In this document: piece after piece, positions 1 to 6,793 of the stretch | Layout of the letters: each line of letters starts with the position of its first letter | Position numbering within the stretch: the first letter of the stretch is position 1 | Made by a program: the position numbers and the translations under genes | NCBI GenBank assembly: GCA_027065635.1 | Contig: JAMONQ010000137.1 | Span: forward strand, 1-8,113 | Length of the DNA: 8,113 bases | Reading direction: 5' to 3' | Origin: Campylobacterales bacterium | Lineage (GTDB): Bacteria; Campylobacterota; Campylobacteria; Campylobacterales; Hydrogenimonadaceae | Notes under the pieces: model-generated | Told to the model about the DNA's origin: nothing | The model's database searches: none | What the model saw: only the letters and a program-made list of their open reading frames with translations

Positions 1-897
1 GTGCTGCACGAGCGCCATGATATTTGCGAGTGTCATGGTTACGACCACGGCGACATAGAGAATATCGCGCAGCCATACGACATCGCTCTGGATCAGAAAT
101 TCGAAAAGTCGCATGGCAACGATAAAGCCTGCGATCTTCGGTACGACCGACATATAACCGGCAAGCGCGGCACTCGCACCTTCGTAGACATCGGGAGTCC
201 ATGTATGAAACGGTACCATCGAGAGTTTGAAGCCGAGTGCCGCTATAAGGAAGGCTACTCCAACAAGAAGTATCGTAAGGTTGGCATATCCTCCGGCCGC
301 AAGCACCTCTTCGATTTTGTATATCTCGACGCTTCCGGTAAGCGCATAGAGTATCATCGCACCCATTGCGAAGAATCCGGCGGCCAAAGCACCCATTACG
401 AAATACTTGATGGCAGCTTCGAAAGACTTCTCCCTGTTGTGCAGAGCTATCAGGGTATAAAGGGCGAGACTTGCCGTTTCAAGCCCTACAAAAATCAGAA
501 TCAGGTTGTCGCTCGCGACCATGAACTGGAATCCGGCCACCATGAAAAGGAAGAGAGCGAAAAACTCCGGATAGCTGAACTCATGGAAACGCTTCGAAGT
601 CAGCGCCAAAGGTATAAAGAGCATCGACGCCGCAAGTATCACGATCTGTGAGAGTATGGCGATCCCGTCGATGAGCATGACATCGAAGAACCCGCGTTCG
701 CCTGCTTGCAGACCGAGTACCGTACCGAGATCTACAAAGAGTATCAGTACACTGAGCATCACGTAGAGCGATTTGTCGAGATCCTTTTTTATAAGGTCTA
801 TGATCAATATTCCAAGAGCGCCGCAGATCACGACGAGCATCGGAGCAAGGGTACCGAGATTTAGCGATTCGAGACTAACTGAAATTGGCTCTAACAT
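1..897 (-). CDS. nuoN: NADH-quinone oxidoreductase subunit N, N-terminal part (3' end outside window)
   Basis: The first 299 codons of the antiporter-like subunit nearest NuoK run open to the window edge; full proteins of the family have roughly 480-500 residues. It begins MLEPISVSLESLNLGTLAPM. Channel residues visible are E140 (LIFVGLETASLALYTLIAL), K164 (AAIKYFVMGALAAGFF), K224 (LGFKLSMVPFHTWTPDVYEG) and K254 (SVVPKIAGFIVAM), the Glu and Lys positions needed for the proton path in the family. At least eight hydrophobic segments precede the truncation. The start codon shares one base with the nuoM stop (TAATG). AGGGAGG at 905-911, inside nuoM, lies 7 nt upstream and supports this start over the next Met (codon 20). 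The missing C-terminal part lies left of position 1. Confidence 0.95.
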   Translation of the reverse strand, partial: MLEPISVSLESLNLGTLAPMLVVICGALGILIIDLIKKDLDKSLYVMLSVLILFVDLGTVLGLQAGERGFFDVMLIDGIAILSQIVILAASMLFIPLALTSKRFHEFSYPEFFALFLFMVAGFQFMVASDNLILIFVGLETASLALYTLIALHNREKSFEAAIKYFVMGALAAGFFAMGAMILYALTGSVEIYKIEEVLAAGGYANLTILLVGVAFLIAALGFKLSMVPFHTWTPDVYEGASAALAGYMSVVPKIAGFIVAMRLFEFLIQSDVVWLRDILYVAVVVTMTLANIMALVQH

Positions 898-2423
898 TAT
901 TCCGCCTCCCTTTCGACTACAGTCGGTCTTATGACCTCTTTCGCCTCTTCTGTAATCGATTTTTTATGCATGAATGAAACCAGAGACTCTACACTGGTAT
1001 TGATCGGTCCCAAAACCGGCTTGGGGTAGACCCCGAGCCATATGGTGACAAGAACCAGCGACCACAGAGCCATACTCTCTTTTGCGTCGAGATCCTTCAG
1101 GTTTTTATTCTTTTCGTGAACGACATCACCGAAAAAAGACTTTCTGTAAAGCGAAAGCATATATACGGCACCGAGTATGATGCTCGTACCGGCAAGAATA
1201 GTCATCACAGGAGAGACTTTGTAGAATCCTGCAAGACTCAGGAACTCTCCTACGAAGCTCATTGTAAGCGGAAGGCCCACCGACGCCATGACCATGATAC
1301 CCATAATCGTCGCATATCTTGGCATCACTTTGGCGAGACCGCCGAACTCGCTCATGAGCTTGGTGTGACGCCTGTCGTAAATTACACCCACCAGCATGAA
1401 CAGCGCACCGCTGACGATTCCGTGACTGAGCATGAAAAACACGGAACCGGCGATACCTTCAGCATTCATAGCGAATGTTCCGAGGACGATTACACCCATG
1501 TGAGAGATAGAGCTGTAGGCGACGACCTGTTTCATATCCTCCTGTGCATACGCAACCATAGCCGTATATATGATCATGATCAGGGAGAGTATGGCGACAG
1601 GAGTTATCATATAGACTGAAGCGTCCGGGAACATGGGAAGCGACAATCTTACGAGACCGTATGTACCCATCTTCAGCAAGACCGCAGCAAGAATGACTGA
1701 ACCTATCGTAGGAGCCTGTCCGTGTGCGTACGGAAGCCATGTATGGAACGGGAACATCGGAATCTTGATCGCGAGACCGATGAAGAATGCGATAAAGAGC
1801 CATATCTGATAGTCGAAGGGCAGTACGAGCCTGTGCCACTCAGTGATTGAGAAGCTCCAGACACCGGTCGCCTGATAATAAAGATATGCCATAACGAGCA
1901 TACCTACGAGCATTATCAAAGAGCCGGCGAATGTATAGAGGAAGAATTTGACTGCGGCATAAATCCTGAGATTCCCTCCCCACGCTCCGATGATATAGAG
2001 CATAGGAACGAGTGAAAGCTCCCAGAAAACATAAAACAGTATCGCATCCAGTGAGACGAATACACCGACCATAGTCATCTCGAGGAAAAGCAGCGAGATG
2101 ATCATGTTCTTTATATCTTTCTTGATACTGAGTGCGATCAGACCTATAAGTGTGATAAAGGTCGAAAGTACGACGATGAAAAGCGAAATTCCGTCGACAC
2201 CCAGATAGTAGCTTATTCCGAAACTCGGGATAAGCGGAAGCATCTCCACAAACTGCATCCCCGGATAGCTGCCGTCGAAACTGAACCAGAGCCAAAGCGA
2301 GAGCAGGAATTCAATCGCCGCAACGGATATTCCGTATACCCGTATCGACTCTTTGGAGACTACAAATCCCAGCAGTGCCGCAACTGCCGGAAAGAAAACC
2401 AGAACTGACAAAATGTGATCCAT
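897..2423 (-). CDS. nuoM: NADH-quinone oxidoreductase subunit M (central antiporter-like proton channel)
   Basis: This 508-residue polytopic membrane protein is of normal NuoM length. It is the middle antiporter-like proton channel. Conserved channel residues are E135 (YVFWELSLVPMLYIIG), K220 (GLAIKIPMFPFHTWLPYAHG), K251 (AVLLKMGTYGLVRL), H334 (MLSHGIVSGALF) and E393 (SFVGEFLSLAG), corresponding to the E. coli half-channel Glu/Lys set. Fourteen or so hydrophobic segments span the length. The polar stretch at 434-450 (DVVHEKNKNLKDLDAKES) is a cytoplasmic loop before the last helix. The C-terminal 25 residues are charged (KKSITEEAKEVIRP) and probably cytoplasmic. The start at 2423 has an excellent TAAGGAG that reuses the nuoL stop codon. 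Its TAA stop overlaps the nuoN ATG by one base. Confidence 0.97.
   Translation of the reverse strand: MDHILSVLVFFPAVAALLGFVVSKESIRVYGISVAAIEFLLSLWLWFSFDGSYPGMQFVEMLPLIPSFGISYYLGVDGISLFIVVLSTFITLIGLIALSIKKDIKNMIISLLFLEMTMVGVFVSLDAILFYVFWELSLVPMLYIIGAWGGNLRIYAAVKFFLYTFAGSLIMLVGMLVMAYLYYQATGVWSFSITEWHRLVLPFDYQIWLFIAFFIGLAIKIPMFPFHTWLPYAHGQAPTIGSVILAAVLLKMGTYGLVRLSLPMFPDASVYMITPVAILSLIMIIYTAMVAYAQEDMKQVVAYSSISHMGVIVLGTFAMNAEGIAGSVFFMLSHGIVSGALFMLVGVIYDRRHTKLMSEFGGLAKVMPRYATIMGIMVMASVGLPLTMSFVGEFLSLAGFYKVSPVMTILAGTSIILGAVYMLSLYRKSFFGDVVHEKNKNLKDLDAKESMALWSLVLVTIWLGVYPKPVLGPINTSVESLVSFMHKKSITEEAKEVIRPTVVEREAE
905..911 (-). promoter_or_regulatory. Ribosome binding site for nuoN inside nuoM
   Basis: AGGGAGG on the minus strand encodes part of the C-terminal nuoM residues and lies 7 nt before the nuoN ATG at 897. 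It fixes the nuoN start at the TAATG overlap. Confidence 0.65.
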
Positions 2424-2428
2424 ACCTA

Positions 2429-2434
2429 CTCCTT
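2429..2434 (-). promoter_or_regulatory. Ribosome binding site for nuoM
   Basis: AAGGAG on the minus strand is a near-ideal match to the 16S rRNA tail. It shares the two A bases of the nuoL TAA stop and is 5 nt from the nuoM ATG at 2423. It is one of the strongest sites in the window. Confidence 0.7.
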
Positions 2435-4289
2435 ACCGCATCGGGCTATAGAAAATGGCTGCAATAAGCAGAATGAGCAGACCCACACCCATCCAGCGCA
2501 GCATATTCGAGAGGTTACCGCTTTGAACTACACGCGATACCATACCCGACTTGTAGATCGTTCCGGCGATGAAGTCTACTGTAGCATCCACCACCTTCAG
2601 ATCGAGATCTTTCCAGAAAATCTTCGACAATTCCGCATATGGCTTGCAGATAAAGTCGTTGTAGAGTTTCGGAATATAGTATTGATTGAAAAGAAGTTTG
2701 TAGACAAACGTCTCTTCAAGCTTTTTGCTGAAGCCGCCCCTGCTATATACTATAACGGCAACCGCGATGCCGGTGATCGCTATACCCAGAGTCACTGCGA
2801 CCAGAGTCCAGAAAACCCCCGTGGATACATGATACTCTTCGATCGGCAATACATACGAGACAAGATGTACGAAATCGTGCTCGAAAAATCCTGCTACAAC
2901 TGCAAGAAGAGCGAGCGGCGCCATTGCCCACAGCATATACTTGTACGCTTCATGAGGATGGAAGCCGAAGATCTTGTAGCGCTCTTCGCCGAAGAAGACA
3001 AGCATAACCAGCCTGAAGCTGTAGAATGCCGTAAGGCCGGCCGTTACCCATAGTGTCGCCCAAAGAATATAGTGATCCGTGGCAAAAGCAGCTTCGAGGA
3101 TCTTGTCTTTCGAGAAGAATCCGGCAAACGGATATATACCGGCGAGTGCAAGTGAAGCGAGTGTCATCATTATCATCGTCCACTTCATCTTTTTCGCCAG
3201 GCCGCCCATCTTGAAGATATCGAGTTCGTCGTTCATAGCGTGCATCACGTTACCCGCTCCAAGGAATAGAAGCGCTTTGAAGAAGGCGTGTGTCATGAGA
3301 TGGAAAAGCGCTATCCAGTATGCACCGAGTCCGGCCGCAACGAACATGTAGCCGAGCTGAGAGAGTGTCGAATAGGCGATAATTCGCTTGAGGTCTCTGT
3401 TTACGAGCGCCATCGATGCCGCAAATATCGCGACAAACGCACCGAGACACGCGACGAAGTAGCTCACTTCCGGTACCTCTGAATAGAGCGGGTTGGCTCT
3501 TATTACGAGATATACGCCCGCGGTGACCATCGTCGCGGCGTGAATCAGAGCTGAAACCGGAGTCGGGCCCTCCATCGCGTCGGCAAGCCACGTATGTAGC
3601 GGGAACTGAGCCGATTTACCCATGGCGCCGATGAAGAGAAACGCCGTAACGAGCATCAGAATCGTGCTCTCCATAGCGTCGACCTGCGCAAATACTACAT
3701 CGTACTGGAGGCTTCCGAAGTTCCAGTAGACCAGAAAGATTCCGATGAGCATTCCGAGGTCGGCGATCCTGTTCATGATAAACGCTTCGCTCGCGGCCCA
3801 GCTTGCAGAATCACGCTCGTACCAGAATCCTATAAGAGCCCATGAGCAGAGACCGACACCTTCCCAGCCGATAAAGAGTCCGGCGAAGTTGTCGCTCATT
3901 ACAAGGACCATCATTGAAAAGACGAAAGCCGAAAGCCAGGCAAAGAACCGGTTGAAAGATCTGTCATGATCCATATAACCGATAGAGTAGACATGTACCA
4001 CCGTCGATACGGTAGTTACAACAAACATCATCGTAGCCGAAACCTGATCGACTACAAAACCGAACGGTATGGAAAGACCGCCTGCCTGGATCCAGTCCAT
4101 CATCTCTACATGAACGCTTCCGCCGTGCGAAACATGTATCAGCAATACGACCGAGCTGATCCATGAAACGAACAGCAGGGTAGACGTAGCGATTCCGGTT
4201 ACCAGATTTTTTGGTTTATCGGCAAATAGTGCGGCAAACAGAGATCCGACGAGCGGAGCGAAGAGTGCCGTATAAAGATAAGCTTCCAT
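2433..4289 (-). CDS. nuoL: NADH-quinone oxidoreductase subunit L (distal antiporter-like proton channel)
   Basis: This 618-residue polytopic protein is of typical NuoL length (about 610-640). NuoL is the outermost Mrp-type antiporter-like channel of the membrane arm. Channel residues visible are E143 (GWEGVGLCSW), K225 (MGKSAQFPLHTWL), H250 (SALIHAATM), H334 and K338 (MTHAFFKALLFL), and K394 (GFFSKDKI), matching the Glu, Lys and terminal Lys/Asp-helix positions used in the E. coli homologue. After the antiporter core, residues about 525-590 (from ETFVYKLLFNQYYIPKLY through the KDLDLKVVDATVDFIAG stretch) fit the long lateral helix that runs along NuoM and NuoN, and 598-613 is the final membrane anchor. 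The start has AAAGGA 5 nt upstream overlapping the nuoK stop. nuoM follows after 9 nt. No damage was seen. Confidence 0.97.
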   Translation of the reverse strand: MEAYLYTALFAPLVGSLFAALFADKPKNLVTGIATSTLLFVSWISSVVLLIHVSHGGSVHVEMMDWIQAGGLSIPFGFVVDQVSATMMFVVTTVSTVVHVYSIGYMDHDRSFNRFFAWLSAFVFSMMVLVMSDNFAGLFIGWEGVGLCSWALIGFWYERDSASWAASEAFIMNRIADLGMLIGIFLVYWNFGSLQYDVVFAQVDAMESTILMLVTAFLFIGAMGKSAQFPLHTWLADAMEGPTPVSALIHAATMVTAGVYLVIRANPLYSEVPEVSYFVACLGAFVAIFAASMALVNRDLKRIIAYSTLSQLGYMFVAAGLGAYWIALFHLMTHAFFKALLFLGAGNVMHAMNDELDIFKMGGLAKKMKWTMIMMTLASLALAGIYPFAGFFSKDKILEAAFATDHYILWATLWVTAGLTAFYSFRLVMLVFFGEERYKIFGFHPHEAYKYMLWAMAPLALLAVVAGFFEHDFVHLVSYVLPIEEYHVSTGVFWTLVAVTLGIAITGIAVAVIVYSRGGFSKKLEETFVYKLLFNQYYIPKLYNDFICKPYAELSKIFWKDLDLKVVDATVDFIAGTIYKSGMVSRVVQSGNLSNMLRWMGVGLLILLIAAIFYSPMR

Positions 4290-4294
4290 GTGTT

Positions 4295-4300
4295 TCCTTT
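4295..4300 (-). promoter_or_regulatory. Ribosome binding site for nuoL
   Basis: AAAGGA on the minus strand overlaps the nuoK TAA stop and is 5 nt from the nuoL ATG at 4289. Confidence 0.6.
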
Positions 4301-4601
4301 ACCCGTGCATCGACTGCATAGAATCAACATCAAGCGTACCGCGACGCTTATACCATACAATAAAGAGACCGAGACCGACCGCAACCTCGCTGGCGGCAAC
4401 GGCAACGATGAAAAAAGCGAACATCTGCCCTGTAAGATCTCCGTAAAATTTGGAGACAGCTGCGAATCCGATGTTGACCGCATTGAGCAAAATCTCCGTA
4501 GAGAAGAGCAGAAGCAGCAGATTCTTTCTACGGTAGACCCCTACCAGGCCGATACAAAATAGTATGGCCGAAACGATCAGATAGTGGCTGAGCGTTATCA
4601 T
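4299..4601 (-). CDS. nuoK: NADH-quinone oxidoreductase subunit K (MrpC-like membrane subunit)
   Basis: This is a 100-residue protein with three membrane helices, the standard length. NuoK is the MrpC-like link in the proton path between NuoJ and NuoN. The two membrane glutamates known to be needed for pumping in the E. coli homologue are present at the same numbers: E36 (in STEILLNAVN) and E72 (in ASEVAVGL). Hydrophobic segments lie at about 3-22, 28-50 and 59-83, followed by a short basic loop (KRR) and a polar tail ending QSMHG. The start overlaps the nuoJ stop by 4 nt (ATGA) and has AAGGG 6 nt upstream, inside the nuoJ coding region. nuoL follows after 9 nt. Identification is unambiguous. 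Confidence 0.97.
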   Translation of the reverse strand: MITLSHYLIVSAILFCIGLVGVYRRKNLLLLLFSTEILLNAVNIGFAAVSKFYGDLTGQMFAFFIVAVAASEVAVGLGLFIVWYKRRGTLDVDSMQSMHG

Positions 4602-5158
4602 TTTGAACCCTTGTTTTGAAATTCGTCTTCACCGTCGACTTTAAGCGTCAGACTCTCATCCATCTTCTTTCCGGCAAGAATGATTCCGGCGATCATCGCG
4701 ACAAGCAGCATAACCGCCGCCAATTCAAACGGAACGAGATATTTTGTAAAGAGCACAATACCTACCGCCTGCGGATTCTCTACACCCTCTACAACCGGAT
4801 AGAACGGCTCTATATGGTCGGATACGATTGGTGCGACCAGTGCCACGACAAGAAGCAGTGCGCTCATTCCGCTTAGCAAAAAGACAAGCTTCGGAGCTCT
4901 GATATTCTCTTTGACCAGTCGTGTGGTATTGAAAAACATCATACCGAATGCGTAGAATGCCATAACGGCACCGGTATACACAATGATCTGAACGACTCCA
5001 AGAAAATCGGCATCCAGAAGGAAGAAAAAGCCTGAAATCATAATCATTCCGGCAGCGAGAGCACTCATCGCATACAGTGCGTTTTTACTCATTACCGTAA
5101 TGGTAAACATCGCTATCGTTACAGCGCTGAAGGTATAAAATGCAATTGCTTCAAACAT
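4598..5158 (-). CDS. nuoJ: NADH-quinone oxidoreductase subunit J (membrane subunit)
   Basis: This 186-residue membrane protein is close to the E. coli length. NuoJ lies between NuoH and the antiporter-like subunits; its third helix carries a flexible bulge thought to couple quinone chemistry to proton movement. Five hydrophobic segments are visible, at about 4-22, 27-47, 53-75, 90-110 and 140-163. The signature ADFLGVVQIIVYTGAVMAFY (50-69) covers the coupling helix, and LFTKYLVPFELAAVMLLVAM (136-155) matches the conserved last helix with its Glu (E145). The C-terminal tail (KKMDESLTLKVDGEDEFQNK) is charged and probably cytoplasmic. The start has AAGGAAG 8 nt or less upstream, overlapping the nuoI stop. 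Its stop overlaps the nuoK start in an ATGA, indicating translational coupling. Confidence 0.96.
   Translation of the reverse strand: MFEAIAFYTFSAVTIAMFTITVMSKNALYAMSALAAGMIMISGFFFLLDADFLGVVQIIVYTGAVMAFYAFGMMFFNTTRLVKENIRAPKLVFLLSGMSALLLVVALVAPIVSDHIEPFYPVVEGVENPQAVGIVLFTKYLVPFELAAVMLLVAMIAGIILAGKKMDESLTLKVDGEDEFQNKGSK
4608..4612 (-). promoter_or_regulatory. Ribosome binding site for nuoK inside nuoJ
   Basis: AAGGG on the minus strand lies in the last codons of nuoJ, 6 nt before the nuoK ATG. With the ATGA stop/start overlap, it indicates that ribosomes finishing nuoJ can restart on nuoK. Confidence 0.6.
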
Positions 5159-5164
5159 GACTAT

Positions 5165-5171
5165 CTTCCTT
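5165..5171 (-). promoter_or_regulatory. Ribosome binding site for nuoJ
   Basis: AAGGAAG on the minus strand overlaps the nuoI TAA stop. The AAGGA core is 8 nt from the nuoJ ATG at 5158. Confidence 0.65.
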
Positions 5172-5784
5172 AATACGCCAGAGGCGTTTTCTTGATGCGC
5201 TCATCCGCATTCGGACTGACAGCACCGAATCCCGGGAACTCCTCCTGCTTACCCTCTTTCAGGAAATCCAGAGGAGTCAGAATATCGTCTCTTAGCACGA
5301 AGTGCGCACGCTGCTCACTCGCATTTTCATATCTTCCGCCATGCACGATGGCAAGCTCCGGGCAAACCTCGGCACAATATCCGCAGAAGATACACCGGCC
5401 GAGGTTTATCGTGTACTCAGTCACCTCTTTGCGCTGATTTTCATCATATCTGGTATCCATTCGTATACAGTTGGCGATACAAATCTTTTCGCATAGCCCG
5501 CATCCGATACAGCGCTCGTAACCGCTCTCGAGCAGCCTGTACAGCTTGTGTACCGCTCTGTATCTCGGAGAGATCGGCAACTTCTCTTTCGGATATTGAA
5601 CCGTATGGATATTGAACCGCACCATCTCTCTGAAGACGACCCATAGACCTACGAATAGCTCTCCCTTGAATGTCCTTTTGAGCGCCTGCTTGAATTTGTC
5701 AAGCGGTGCGACTGGCGGCTTGTCGACCGGTATGAACTTGTAGTTTTGTGTTACGTTTCTATCTTTGAACTGTTCCAGACTCAT
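5170..5784 (-). CDS. nuoI: NADH-quinone oxidoreductase subunit I (2x[4Fe-4S] ferredoxin-type)
   Basis: This 204-residue peripheral-arm subunit carries clusters N6a and N6b, which relay electrons from NuoG toward the terminal cluster and quinone. Two ferredoxin motifs are visible: C92-x2-C95-x2-C98-x3-C102 (CIGCGLCEKIC) and C131-x2-C134-x2-C137-x3-C141 (CIFCGYCAEVCP). By the usual fold, the fourth Cys of each motif serves the other cluster. The Pro that normally follows C102 is Ile, and an extra Cys is present at 106. The amphipathic segment around 30-65 (GELFVGLWVVFREMVRFN) is the family's membrane-surface anchor near NuoH. The protein is longer than the E. coli form (about 180 residues), with extra N- and C-terminal residues. 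The start is supported by AAGGGGGAG overlapping the nuoH stop. The identity is secure. Confidence 0.97.
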   Translation of the reverse strand: MSLEQFKDRNVTQNYKFIPVDKPPVAPLDKFKQALKRTFKGELFVGLWVVFREMVRFNIHTVQYPKEKLPISPRYRAVHKLYRLLESGYERCIGCGLCEKICIANCIRMDTRYDENQRKEVTEYTINLGRCIFCGYCAEVCPELAIVHGGRYENASEQRAHFVLRDDILTPLDFLKEGKQEEFPGFGAVSPNADERIKKTPLAY

Positions 5785-5787
5785 TCT

Positions 5788-5796
5788 CTCCCCCTT
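5788..5796 (-). promoter_or_regulatory. Ribosome binding site for nuoI
   Basis: AAGGGGGAG on the minus strand begins inside the nuoH TAA stop and ends 3 nt from the nuoI ATG; the AAGGG core is 7 nt away. Stop and binding site share bases, which suits coupled translation of the two genes. Confidence 0.6.
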
Positions 5797-6790
5797 AAAT
5801 CATCAGCACAAGGCCGGTTATGACTACGTTGATCACCGCCAAAGGCAGCAGCACCTTCCAGCAGAGCCACATAAGCTGGTCCGGTCTGATATGTGGCCAT
5901 GCCGCTCTCGTCCACAGGAAGAAGAAAAAGAGGAAGCTAACCTTCAAAACGATCGCAAGACCGCCGGGTATGAAGCCCAAGTCGTTGAAGCCTCCCAGAA
6001 AGATGATGCTCGCCAGGAACGCCATCGTTATCATATTGGTATATTCGCCTATGAAGAACATACCCCATCGCATTCCGGAATATTCTGTAGCGTATCCGGA
6101 GACGATCTCCGCCTCATGTTCGAGCAGGTCGAAAGGAGTACGGTTCGTTTCGGCAAAGCCGGCAATCAAAAAGAGCACGAAAGCCACCGGCTGGCTCCAG
6201 ACGATCCAGTCGCCGATTCCTCCGCTTTGGTAGTTGTTTATATCTATAAGAGACAAAGATCCTACCATCATAAGCGGCGCCATAATACTAAGGCCGGTAA
6301 CCACTTCATAACTAAGTAGCTGGATTACGGTACGTGCCGCACCAAGAAGCCCCCACTTGTTCGCACTCGCCATACCTGCAAGCAATGGAGCGTAAAGACC
6401 GCTCGCCATGACACCGAGGACAAACAAAACACCGACGTTCACATCCGAAATGATTGGATGGACAGTGATGCCGAATATCTCGAACTCCGGAAAGAGCGGC
6501 ACGGCCGCAAGTGCGATAAATGCGGTAGCCGCCCCTATCACTGGAGCGATCATAAATATCGGCCTGATGGAGTTCTGAGGCACTATGTCCTCTTTTGTAA
6601 ACAGTTTGATTCCGTCCGCAAGCACCTGAAGCAATCCGTACGGTCCGACATGCATAGGTCCGAGCCTGCGTTGCATAAAGGCCAGGACTTTACGCTCCAG
6701 ATAGGTACCGAAACCGGCAAGTGCCGAAAATATGCCCAGTACCACAAGTATTTTGACGATCGTGGAGATCACAAATTCAGTCATTGTCAT
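5795..6790 (-). CDS. nuoH: NADH-quinone oxidoreductase subunit H (quinone-site membrane subunit)
   Basis: This 331-residue integral membrane protein has the usual family length of about 325-335. NuoH sits under the peripheral arm, forms much of the quinone chamber and begins the proton path. Motifs seen are ERKVLAFMQRRLGP (E32 onward) followed by GPYGLLQVLADGIKLFTKE in the first cytoplasmic loop, then ETNRTPFDLLEHEAEIVSGY (E214 onward) and TEYSGMRWGMFFIGEY, the acidic loop that lines the quinone site. About eight hydrophobic segments are visible, the last ending at the C-terminus. Two in-frame ATGs lie six bases apart (codons 1 and 3). The AAAAGG at 6799-6804 sits 8 nt from the first, which I chose. 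The family usually has DLPE where this protein has DLLE (L222-L223); the nearby acidic residues E224, E226 and E228 are kept. It lies 3 nt after nuoG and 10 nt before nuoI. Confidence 0.97.
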   Translation of the reverse strand: MTMTEFVISTIVKILVVLGIFSALAGFGTYLERKVLAFMQRRLGPMHVGPYGLLQVLADGIKLFTKEDIVPQNSIRPIFMIAPVIGAATAFIALAAVPLFPEFEIFGITVHPIISDVNVGVLFVLGVMASGLYAPLLAGMASANKWGLLGAARTVIQLLSYEVVTGLSIMAPLMMVGSLSLIDINNYQSGGIGDWIVWSQPVAFVLFLIAGFAETNRTPFDLLEHEAEIVSGYATEYSGMRWGMFFIGEYTNMITMAFLASIIFLGGFNDLGFIPGGLAIVLKVSFLFFFFLWTRAAWPHIRPDQLMWLCWKVLLPLAVINVVITGLVLMI

Positions 6791-6793
6791 GGC

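Noticed and set aside
1..651. A 216-codon open frame on the plus strand starting at GTG, opposite nuoN
   Set aside because: It is antisense to a clear NuoN, has a composition rich in His, Arg and Glu, has no ribosome binding site visible in the window, and shows no recognisable motif.
2415..3053. A 212-codon open frame on the plus strand opposite nuoL
   Set aside because: It is antisense to the C-terminal part of NuoL, with atypical composition and no plausible upstream ribosome binding site, since its start lies in the nuoL/nuoM junction. Judged a shadow.
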